A stretch of 6,082 nucleotides of DNA, from NCBI GenBank assembly GCA_002869465.1, contig PKSW01000421.1, forward strand, positions 376-6,457, in the 5' to 3' direction. Positions 1 through 5,721 of the stretch are shown here, piece by piece. The notes below the pieces were generated by a model. It saw only the letters and a list, made by a program, of their open reading frames with translations, made no database searches and was not told the origin of the DNA. Each line of letters opens with the position of its first letter. Within the stretch, counting starts at the first letter, position 1. A program made the translations under genes and the position numbers. The DNA is from Marinilabiliales bacterium (GTDB taxonomy: Bacteria > Bacteroidota > Bacteroidia > Bacteroidales > F082).

Positions 1-425
1 CTTGCTCCTTCCAATTCAACCTCTAGCTTATCACCGATCATTTGATTTTGAAAATGGAATTTTGTGGCTCCAACTCCTTCAATCTTTTTAAGGTCAATAA
101 GAGTTATGTAAAGGTTTAATTTAGCTTCGCCTTCACGGATGTTGATGTTTTCGTCAAGCTTAATTATTAAACGGTTGTTGTTTTTTGAAACCTGGATGTA
201 TGCATGAAGGTTGTCATTAGCTTCTATCTTTATACTTTCCTCAAATGCTGAAAATGTTATGTAAACATTAAACGGGTCTGAAATATCCAGCTCACTGAAA
301 CTTGCGATGGATTTCGTTTGTATGCTTACATTGCCCGATGGGCTTACATATTTTTCGTTTTTCTTACAAGATGTTAAGCTGATGGTCAATGCAAAAAAGA
401 GCATTAAAATTGATTTTGTTTTCAT
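1..425 (-). CDS. Head-GIN domain (DUF2807-like) lipoprotein, 3' end outside window
   Basis: I translated this partial gene by hand: ATG at 425-423, and the frame stays open to the window edge (about 141 codons). It begins with a lipoprotein signal: MKTKS, a hydrophobic stretch, then the lipobox-like LTSC with Cys at about residue 20, so the mature protein is probably lipid-anchored in the envelope. The mature part reads like the Bacteroidota head-GIN family (DUF2807, putative auto-transporter adhesin): a SFSELDISDPFNVYI start, then IKIEANDNL, then LIIKLDE, then a LKKIEGVGATKF strand. These proteins form a right-handed repeat of beta strands; their biochemical role is unknown, and adhesion is only suggested by the family name. 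The start follows an A-rich leader (AACACTAAAATT) typical of the phylum. It lies 24 nt downstream of the CPBP gene and is probably co-transcribed with it. The family call is by pattern recognition, and the C-terminal half is not visible. Confidence 0.8.
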   Translation of the reverse strand, partial: MKTKSILMLFFALTISLTSCKKNEKYVSPSGNVSIQTKSIASFSELDISDPFNVYITFSAFEESIKIEANDNLHAYIQVSKNNNRLIIKLDENINIREGEAKLNLYITLIDLKKIEGVGATKFHFQNQMIGDKLEVELEGA

Positions 426-449
426 AATTTTAGTGTTTTGTGTTTATTA

Positions 450-1403
450 TTAAATCAATGATTGATTTCTGTTTGATTGGAAACTTGTGTTTCCGGATTC
501 CTGCATATTAAGAGCTGGAACATGCTTATGATAACTAATACTTGTGTTATTATTATTTTCTTTTTTCCAATTAACCTGTCGATAAAGAATGAATGCCACT
601 ATGGAAAAGATTACAATTCCGATCACACCAGTCGGTCCGTAAAGCAAGGTGTCGTAACTATCATCTGCCAGCAGAAAACTCATGCTCATGGCTGATTTAT
701 TTAAACCAGCATGGGCAAGTGCAGCTACTACTACCGATTTGCTTTTTACATAGAAATATTGAAAAATGATGCCAACCGGAATGCAGAATGCTATCATCAG
801 TAAATTACCCCAAACCGGATGAACAGATGGATAATTCAAACCCATGACGATCATCACACTATGCCATATTGCCCAAACAGCAGCACCAATGAGAAACGCA
901 ATTTGAGGCTTGTAGAGTTTGAGCAGACGAGGCACCATAAATGCCCGCCAACCTAACTCTTCCCCAATAAACATGGGAATATTCAGGAAACTACCAACCA
1001 AGCCATTTACTAAGATTATGGCCAGGAATCCAATATATATGTTGCCCCAGTAAAACCCTTGTTTCTCCAGGGCAAGCCGGATGTTTTCAACAGTATCAAA
1101 TAGTTCGGGGTTGAACAGATAACTCACCACGTATGATAGCAAACTCAATCCGGTCAATGTTAAAGGAGCAATGATCCAGTATTTTAACCCTTTGAAGTTT
1201 AGGCCTAAATCACCCTTTTTGAAAATTGGTTTTTTGAATTTGAAAATATACAAACCAATCACGGTTAAAGCGGGTATATACATGGCCAACATACCAATTG
1301 GGTTTGCCAGCCCTCCATTAAACAGCATATAAATTCCTAAAATGTAAGTTGCGGGGAGGCAGATGCCTATAAACCAGAGTAATTGTTTTTTTGTCGAATC
1401 CAT
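450..1403 (-). CDS. CPBP family intramembrane metalloprotease (CAAX/Abi type) with an atypical C-terminal tail
   Basis: A multi-pass membrane protein of 317 residues, starting MDSTKKQLLWF. It carries the CPBP/Abi (Rce1-like) motifs in order: EELGWR (Glu148-Glu149, Arg153), WAIWH (His181) and HAGLN (His231, Asn235), the usual glutamyl/histidyl catalytic set of these inner-membrane proteases. About eight hydrophobic segments are visible. The family includes prenyl-protein (CAAX) proteases and bacteriocin-immunity proteins; the substrate here is unknown. I chose the ATG at 1403, after the A-rich leader TTTAAAAATAACAATC, because an in-frame ATG at 1457 would add a polar 18-residue leader (MGTRIQNTQNK...) before the first membrane segment. 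Residues from about 280 to the stop (after WKKE) are polar, Asn/Ser-rich and do not look like CPBP sequence. That DNA is a decayed copy of the start of the lipoprotein gene at 4417-5712, read out of frame. The GIN lipoprotein gene follows after 24 nt. Confidence 0.9.
   Translation of the reverse strand: MDSTKKQLLWFIGICLPATYILGIYMLFNGGLANPIGMLAMYIPALTVIGLYIFKFKKPIFKKGDLGLNFKGLKYWIIAPLTLTGLSLLSYVVSYLFNPELFDTVENIRLALEKQGFYWGNIYIGFLAIILVNGLVGSFLNIPMFIGEELGWRAFMVPRLLKLYKPQIAFLIGAAVWAIWHSVMIVMGLNYPSVHPVWGNLLMIAFCIPVGIIFQYFYVKSKSVVVAALAHAGLNKSAMSMSFLLADDSYDTLLYGPTGVIGIVIFSIVAFILYRQVNWKKENNNNTSISYHKHVPALNMQESGNTSFQSNRNQSLI
455..565 (-). pseudogene. Relic of the 5' end of an aspartyl-protease lipoprotein gene, embedded in the CPBP gene's 3' end
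   Basis: On the minus strand, 565-472 aligns without gaps to 5721-5628, the gene junction and first ~28 codons of the lipoprotein gene. By my hand count about 72 of 94 positions match (about 77%). The frame homologous to the lipoprotein is offset from the CPBP frame. It reads QVLVIISMFQLL, then CRNPETQVSNQ, then TEINH and a TGA at 457-455; the intact gene reads QLIAIMSIVLLF, then G, then CGNPETKVSNQ. From the lipobox Cys to SNQ, 9 of 11 residues agree. The two tandem ATG codons of the intact gene correspond to ATA ATA (556-551), and the preceding TAA corresponds to AAA, so the relic has no start. The matching A-rich upstream part is weaker evidence than the 77-nt core (472-548). It is best explained as a fragment of a paralogous or duplicated gene left by recombination. 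Confidence 0.75.
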
Positions 1404-1494
1404 GATTGTTATTTTTAAATTTGTTTTATTTTGAGTATTTTGAATACGTGTTCCCATATTTCATTCATAATTTGTACGAGTATTGAACTTGTAA

Positions 1495-1749
1495 TCAAAA
1501 AATTATTTTGATGGTCACAAACTTCTTTTTTGGTCCTTTTGAAGGGTTTGGGGTTTGAAGTGTAAAGTCTGTTTGTGTTTTCCTTAACGGACCAGTATCC
1601 GTCCTGGAAAAGGATATGCCCTGCTCAGATAAACCACTAGATTGGCCTTGTTTAAGGATCTCAGTTAAGGAATCATCCTTCTTAATTGCTGAAGAGGAAA
1701 GCAAGAGGAATGTGATCATTATTGTTAGGTAGAAAGTTATTGTTTTCAT
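1495..1749 (-). CDS. Small secreted protein, function unknown
   Basis: An 84-residue protein starting MKTITFYLTIM. The N-terminus is a typical Sec signal peptide: one Lys, a hydrophobic core of about 15 residues (ITFYLTIMITFLLL), then SSSA, with a likely cleavage near Ala21. The remaining ~63 residues are polar, rich in Ser, Thr, Gln and Lys, with no cysteine and no motif I recognise; it ends in a basic KGPKKKF stretch and VTIKIIF. No lipobox is present. I do not recognise the family. Support for it being real comes from the signal peptide, the A-rich leader before the ATG (AAAACTACTGAA), the lack of any competing gene, and its position as first gene of the minus-strand block. Its stop lies 91 nt before the CPBP start. 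Small exported proteins beside LytS/LytTR pairs can be signals or targets, but nothing here shows that. Confidence 0.6.
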   Translation of the reverse strand: MKTITFYLTIMITFLLLSSSAIKKDDSLTEILKQGQSSGLSEQGISFSRTDTGPLRKTQTDFTLQTPNPSKGPKKKFVTIKIIF

Positions 1750-1790
1750 TTCAGTAGTTTTGAAATTCGTTTTTTGAATTGATTTTGATG

Positions 1791-1821
1791 CAAATGAATA
1801 AAGCCTGAATCAAACCAAAAA
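1791..1821 (-). promoter_or_regulatory. Candidate Bacteroidota-type promoter for the minus-strand block
   Basis: On the minus strand, TTTTTG (1821-1816) and TTCATTTG (1798-1791) are 17 nt apart and lie about 40 nt upstream of the ATG at 1749. The phylum's sigma factor prefers TTTG near -33 and TAnnTTTG near -7. The -7 candidate has one mismatch (T for A at the second position) and the spacing is slightly short, so this is a weak, sequence-only call. Confidence 0.3.
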
Positions 1822-1909
1822 TTACTATTGATGAATGGGAAAATATTGATGACAAATTGGAACTTTGTAAAGCAAGTGTTGATTTATTGCATTTCGTCAG
1901 CTAATAAAT

Positions 1910-1958
1910 ACCGTTTGTCAATGAAGATTTACTATGGAACGTTAGTAGGCTAATTTCG
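1910..1958 (+). promoter_or_regulatory. Possible LytTR-regulator operator and promoter upstream of the kinase gene
   Basis: Two 9-mers fit the published LytTR recognition pattern [TA][AC][CA]GTTN[AG][TG] exactly, in the same orientation as the kinase gene: ACCGTTTGT at 1910-1918 and AACGTTAGT at 1938-1946. The second is followed at 1951-1958 by TAATTTCG, one mismatch from a Bacteroidota -7 element (TAnnTTTG). Together these suggest autoregulation of the kinase/regulator pair. The gap between the two 9-mers is 19 bp, longer than the classical 12-13 bp, and the pattern is degenerate, so chance is possible. The rest of the 1750-1994 spacer holds AT-rich DNA with no gene or strong hairpin that I can see. 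Confidence 0.35.
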
Positions 1959-1994
1959 GCCCTGACTTATAAATAAAAAAAGTAATTTTAGTTT

Positions 1995-3131
1995 ATGCTT
2001 ATGAAAGCAATCAACCGGCAGAATTATCAACCCAAACAAATCTTCATTGTACTGCTTCATATATCAGTTTGGTTAGGTTTTGTTTTTATTTTGAACCTGG
2101 AGAGCTTGAATTTACTTTGGGGCCAATTTGGAAGGGAAGGAGGCTCGTTGTTCGTTCCACTCTTATACGGTTGTGGATTTGGGGCGTTGATATTTTATCT
2201 GAATGCGGATAAGCTCATCCCGCGTTATTTAGGTAAAGACAAAAAAGGGAAATTCTGGTTAAAAGCTACCCTTTTAGTCCTCCTTGTCTCAGTGGTTGAG
2301 ACGATAGTGGACTTTGTGTATTTAGCCGTTCAGGATGTTGAATTAATAAAAGCGCAATTACTTGAGATCTCAGCAACTGAAATTTTAAATACATTTTTGT
2401 TTTTATTTGTGTTTGCGCTGGTCGCAAATTTGTTTTGCTGGGTAATGTCATTTGCCTATCGGATTCCGAAGGATTGGATAAAATCTGAGAAACAAAAGCG
2501 ACAGCTGGAACAGGATAAACTGAGGTCAGAACTCGATTTTCTGAAAGCACAGATCAATCCTCATTTCCTTTTCAATGGTATTAACAGCATTTATCATATG
2601 ATAGGAATTGATGCAGATGCAGCCAAAGAAACACTTTTGCAGTTTTCGGGCTTGCTTCGTTACCAGCTTTACGAATGCAACGAAGAGTTTATATCCTTAC
2701 CCAAAGAACTGGAATACATTTCCAATTATCTGAATATTGAAGAAGTGAGGAAAGGCGAAGATGCCATGTTTACTTTCGACCTCCCGAAAGATGGTCCTGG
2801 TTCCTCACCTGGTAATTACAAAATAGCACCATTGCTTATAACGCCTTTTCTCGAGAATGCATTCAAATATCTTAGCCATCATTCCGAAAGGAAGCGGAAC
2901 ATCGTATTCTTTAAAATGGATATCAATGAGTATGGTGTACTGACAATGACAGTAAAAAACTCGCATGATCCAAAAATGAAAACCAACTATCCTGGAACAG
3001 GAGGAATTGGGCTTGAAAATGTAAAAAGGAGACTTTCTATTTTATACCCTGACGGAAAGCATGAGCTAAAGATTACGCAGGATAATGAAATGTACCATGT
3101 TGAACTAATGATCAAACTCAATGAAAATTAA
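1995..3131 (+). CDS. LytS-type sensor histidine kinase (LytTR system)
   Basis: A 378-residue inner-membrane kinase expected to autophosphorylate and pass phosphate to the regulator encoded next to it. The N-terminal half has about four membrane segments (roughly 15-36, 50-69, 88-110, 130-153) and no recognisable extracellular sensor domain. A short charged helical linker (about 160-185, KSEKQKRQLEQDKLRSEL) leads to the His_kinase (PF06580-type) domain. The phosphoacceptor motif is QINPHFLFN with His190. The ATP-binding part follows: the N box LLITPFLENAFKY (Asn288) and the glycine-rich GTGGIGLENVKRRL (334-347). All expected catalytic motifs are present, so the kinase looks functional. The start is either the ATG at 1995 or the ATG two codons on (2001); the leader is AT-rich and does not decide it. 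Its last 11 nt overlap the regulator gene, which indicates translational coupling. Confidence 0.93.
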   Translation: MLMKAINRQNYQPKQIFIVLLHISVWLGFVFILNLESLNLLWGQFGREGGSLFVPLLYGCGFGALIFYLNADKLIPRYLGKDKKGKFWLKATLLVLLVSVVETIVDFVYLAVQDVELIKAQLLEISATEILNTFLFLFVFALVANLFCWVMSFAYRIPKDWIKSEKQKRQLEQDKLRSELDFLKAQINPHFLFNGINSIYHMIGIDADAAKETLLQFSGLLRYQLYECNEEFISLPKELEYISNYLNIEEVRKGEDAMFTFDLPKDGPGSSPGNYKIAPLLITPFLENAFKYLSHHSERKRNIVFFKMDINEYGVLTMTVKNSHDPKMKTNYPGTGGIGLENVKRRLSILYPDGKHELKITQDNEMYHVELMIKLNEN

Positions 3132-3843
3132 TTGCATTATTGTCGATGATGAGGCCCTGGCCCGCCGTGGACTGGAAGAATACACACGTAATATTGATTT
3201 CCTGGATGTAAAAGGAGTTTGCAAAAATGCTGTGCAGGCCAATATGTTAATAAAAAGCGAACAGGTTGACCTGATTTTTCTTGATATCGAGATGCCCCTT
3301 ATCTCGGGCATGGATTTTTTGAAGTCGTTAAACAACCCACCGAAAGTGATTTTTACCACTGCTTATTCAGAATATGCGTTGGAAAGTTTTGCTTTTGATG
3401 TAGTAGATTATCTCGTTAAGCCCATTTCGTTCTAACGCTTCCTTCAGGCTGTGAACAAAGCATACCGCTTGTTGGAGGGAAATAAAGTTGAGGTGATCAA
3501 AGCTGCAGAGTCCAAAGAAGATTTCATTTTTGTGAAGGTGGATAAAGATTTTGTGAAGATAAAATATGACGAGATTCTGTTCATCCAGGGTATGCAAAAC
3601 TACGTGATGATTTTTACCGCAACTACTAAACAAATGGTTTTGGTTCCCATGAAAAGTGTACTCGAAATGCTACCTGCTGATCGCTTTTACCAGACGCACA
3701 AGTCATTCATCGTATCACTTGAAAAAGTAAAAGCGATCAGCGGAAACCAACTTGTAATCGGAGAACACAAAACCCCTATCAGCAGAGACAAGAAAGATGA
3801 GGTGGTAAAACTACTGATGGAGAATAAAATTCTGAAGAAGTAA
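3121..3843 (+). pseudogene. LytTR-family response regulator interrupted by an in-frame stop at codon 105
   Basis: One frame from 3121 to 3843 encodes a complete LytTR response regulator except for TAA at 3433-3435 (codon 105). The receiver part (1-104) has the acidic pair Asp9-Asp10, phosphoacceptor Asp55 in LIFLDIEMP, Thr79-Thr80 in VIFTTAY, and Lys100-Pro101. The stop falls just after KPISF, where the last receiver helix begins; family members commonly have Glu here (KPISFERF-like), so one G-to-T change (GAA to TAA) would explain it. After the stop the frame continues RFLQAVNKAYRLL and a complete LytTR DNA-binding domain (about 135-233: DFIFVKVDKDFVKI, ILFIQGMQNYV, RFYQTHKSFIVSL, PISR) with no further lesion. 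As written, the product is a 104-residue receiver lacking its last helix. A GTG at 3451 (codon 111) could restart a 130-residue stand-alone LytTR protein, but I see no convincing ribosome site. The start overlaps the kinase stop by 11 nt. Confidence 0.85.
3676..3741 (+). repeat. Perfect 15-bp inverted repeat inside the LytTR coding region
   Basis: GCTGATCGCTTTTAC at 3676-3690 is the exact reverse complement of GTAAAAGCGATCAGC at 3727-3741, with a 36-nt loop. A G-U pair and a further C-G pair (3675/3742, 3674/3743) would extend the RNA stem to 17 pairs. The arms encode ADRFY and VKAIS of the DNA-binding domain. No T-run follows, so it does not look like an intrinsic terminator. It may be chance or an mRNA structure. 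Confidence 0.6.
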
Positions 3844-3845
3844 AC

Positions 3846-4409
3846 CTACTTTCCCCTATTCACCCAAAATCCAATATTGATTTTAAACCCGATGTGTGAG
3901 TACCAGGCATTGGGTTGATCAAAATAATCGAAATAGGACGCGCCAAGTTGCAAACCAAGTGCAAGTGTGAAACTTTTGTTTGCTTTGAACATATACCCTG
4001 GTTCAATAGCAACTGTTAGCGTATTGTGGTCGTCGATGAGGTTTGTTCCCAAACCAATTACAGGCCCGGCATAAAAACCATGGGAAATACTTTTGGTATT
4101 TTCTTTCTTTTTAAAATACACCGGCATGACAAATTGAACACCTACATCTGAGATGCCATCGCTTGGGCCGAAATGATAATTCACTTCTAAAGTTGCGCGG
4201 ATATCAATGCGTTTTCCGACTGGAACCTGTACAATTATTGGAACAATATTGATATCAAACTCACCATCTTCGTAAAAGGTTTCTCTGGTAAAGCTGGGCT
4301 GGACTCCAATAAAAACAGGTCGCTTGTCCTGGGCTTGTACAATTTCTGACCCCATAAAAAGTAGAAGATAAATAACAAAAGTGAATATAAATCTTACTGA
4401 ATTTTTCAT
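3846..4409 (-). CDS. Predicted outer-membrane beta-barrel protein, function unknown
   Basis: A 187-residue exported protein. It has a clear signal peptide (MKNSVRFIFTF..., core IYLLLFMG) with likely cleavage after VQA at residue 26. The mature part is a run of short amphipathic beta strands ended by turns, several with alternating hydrophobic residues and Gly/aromatic content: IDIRATLEVNYHFG, GVQFVMPVYF, HGFYAGPVIGLGTN, TLTVAIEPGYMF, FTLALGLQLGASYF and the last strand HIGFKINIGFWV. This pattern resembles small OmpW/OMP_b-brl-like barrels of Bacteroidota, but I cannot name a family. Its start lies 7 nt after the stop of the protease lipoprotein gene, preceded by AGAAAG, so it is probably the last gene of that operon. 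Its stop is only 2 nt from the end of the convergent response-regulator gene, leaving no room for a terminator between them. Confidence 0.75.
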   Translation of the reverse strand: MKNSVRFIFTFVIYLLLFMGSEIVQAQDKRPVFIGVQPSFTRETFYEDGEFDINIVPIIVQVPVGKRIDIRATLEVNYHFGPSDGISDVGVQFVMPVYFKKKENTKSISHGFYAGPVIGLGTNLIDDHNTLTVAIEPGYMFKANKSFTLALGLQLGASYFDYFDQPNAWYSHIGFKINIGFWVNRGK

Positions 4410-4416
4410 CTTTCTA

Positions 4417-5712
4417 TTATTTAAATAACAAGGACGAATATTTGAAACTGATGATCATCTCATCAAACTGTTTGATGTAATCCTGCCCGAAATTGCCATG
4501 AAAATTGCTTTCCTCGCCACCGATATTTTCGGTATGCAGATTTACTTTTTCTAAAATGGCTTCAGAATCCGCTACTTTTAAATGCAGATCCGTAATTTCA
4601 TAACCATCAAAATGATATTCACCTCCGGCACTGCCAGCTTTGAAGCTTTTCTTTTCATAGTTTTTTTCTATTTCCGATTGATAATCGTTATAAAATCGAG
4701 GATATATGGAGGTTTTTGTAGCTCCCGTATCGAAATGAAAGCTTAAGGTATCTCCTTCATATTCACAGGCTAGAATTGGCATTAAACCATCGAGGGCAAA
4801 ATTGTTAAAGCTGTATTCAACCGGATTTTGAGGAACAAAAATTTGATTGTCTTTACTGATACGAATTTCATCCATAGCTTCAATTACCGGAAACCCAATA
4901 ATTCCATTAGGGTAGTAATCAATTTGCGGGAAAGAAATATCTTCATCATTGAGTACCAAACAGACAACATTCTTACAGATGATATCACCCATTTTGAGTT
5001 CATCAACTACAGCAATATCGCTTTTAACCTGGGCGCCTGTTGCAGCGGTAACATAAAAATCGGCTTCGATTAATGTTAAACCAAGTTGTTCAACAAGCGA
5101 CCTTTTAATGGCTGAGAAATTTGCCCCGGTATCAAACAGGAAATTTTTGGTGCTATCACCAAAACTCACATCAACATTGAACAGTCCTACTTTATCCCTG
5201 TACATCGGGAAGGTGCAGTCCGAGTTTTTAATGATTTGCTGTTTCGGTATATCAGACAATGCTCTCCAAATTTTGATTTCATTTTGCAACATTTCCAAAT
5301 CTGCTGAATCAATCAGCGATTGAAAATGGTTTTGTATGTAAGTACTTGTTGATGCAGCTTCACCGTATTCATATAAATTGATATGGTTTTGCAATTTCGC
5401 CCTGTAAAGTTTATTCAGCAGGGTGTCATTCAAATTGAAGTTTTCATTTGCCAATGAATGATTAATGGCTGAATTAGAAATCTCCGGTTTGTTAAAAACT
5501 TTGCTTATGATGGCACTAAAATAAAGTGAGTGCGCTTCTGAAAGCTGGTTGTTTTTTGCTTCATAGTTTTTCTTCAGCTTGAAATAATCCTGTGTCTCTG
5601 CCAGTTGTTCCAATTCATTCAAAACATTTTGATTGGAAACTTTTGTCTCTGGATTCCCGCAACCAAAAAGCAGGACAATGCTCATAATAGCTATTAGTTG
5701 TTTTTTCATCAT
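4417..5712 (-). CDS. Lipoprotein with two retropepsin-like aspartyl protease lobes
   Basis: A 431-residue envelope lipoprotein. It opens MMKKQLIAIMS and has a lipobox-like LLFGC with Cys18. Residues about 28-160 are helical with a TPR-like look (paired helices with Leu/Tyr/Ala), perhaps a scaffold. Two protease-like lobes follow. Lobe 1 (about 166-290) has FLFDTGANFSAI (Asp194) and, near its end, GIIGFPVIEAMDEIRIS. Lobe 2 (about 307-431) has FHFDTGATKTSIY (Asp328) and GNFGQDYIKQFDEMIISF. Each lobe thus has the catalytic DTGA signature and a matching distal hydrophobic-Gly segment, so they look like an internal duplication. Related single-lobe bacterial proteins are retropepsin-like (Asp_protease_2 type); with both Asp present, this chain could form its own active site as pepsins do. 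Substrate unknown. ATG at 5712 directly abuts the TAA of the upstream gene; a second ATG follows immediately. Confidence 0.85.
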   Translation of the reverse strand: MMKKQLIAIMSIVLLFGCGNPETKVSNQNVLNELEQLAETQDYFKLKKNYEAKNNQLSEAHSLYFSAIISKVFNKPEISNSAINHSLANENFNLNDTLLNKLYRAKLQNHINLYEYGEAASTSTYIQNHFQSLIDSADLEMLQNEIKIWRALSDIPKQQIIKNSDCTFPMYRDKVGLFNVDVSFGDSTKNFLFDTGANFSAIKRSLVEQLGLTLIEADFYVTAATGAQVKSDIAVVDELKMGDIICKNVVCLVLNDEDISFPQIDYYPNGIIGFPVIEAMDEIRISKDNQIFVPQNPVEYSFNNFALDGLMPILACEYEGDTLSFHFDTGATKTSIYPRFYNDYQSEIEKNYEKKSFKAGSAGGEYHFDGYEITDLHLKVADSEAILEKVNLHTENIGGEESNFHGNFGQDYIKQFDEMIISFKYSSLLFK

Positions 5713-5721
5713 TTACTTTTT
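5628..5721 (-). repeat. Intact copy of the diverged repeat shared with the CPBP gene's 3' end
   Basis: This stretch covers the stop of the upstream gene, the tandem ATG start, the signal peptide and first mature residues of the protease lipoprotein. It aligns without gaps to 472-565, with about 72 of 94 bases identical by hand count and the last 15 or so bases (AGTTTCCAATCAAA) unbroken. Both copies are in the same orientation. This copy is in frame and functional-looking, so it is the better model of the ancestral sequence. Confidence 0.75.

Noticed and set aside
477..695. Plus-strand reading frame inside the CPBP gene.
   Set aside because: It is antisense to a well-supported gene, has no recognisable protein features and crosses the relic.
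1404..1457. Longer start for the CPBP protease at ATG 1457, adding 18 residues.
   Set aside because: The extra residues (MGTRIQNTQNK...) are polar and precede the natural MDSTKKQLLWF start, which follows a good A-rich leader; the extension looks like open leader sequence.
1826..1852. Direct repeat TATTGATGA at 1826-1834 and 1844-1852 as an operator.
   Set aside because: Short, AT-rich and unlike the LytTR pattern; an 18-bp period is suggestive but could be chance in such DNA.
1908..1918. TACCGTTTG as a -7 promoter element.
   Set aside because: It has three bases between TA and TTTG instead of two, and no matching -33 element at the right distance.
3433..3435. Reassigned or programmed read-through TAA codon in the regulator.
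   Set aside because: TAA is used as the normal stop for several neighbouring genes, and I see no recoding signal next to it; a nonsense mutation is simpler.
4828..5323. Plus-strand reading frames opposite the protease lipoprotein gene.
   Set aside because: Both (4828-5073 and 5108-5323) are antisense to conserved protease lobes and have no signal, motif or leader of their own.
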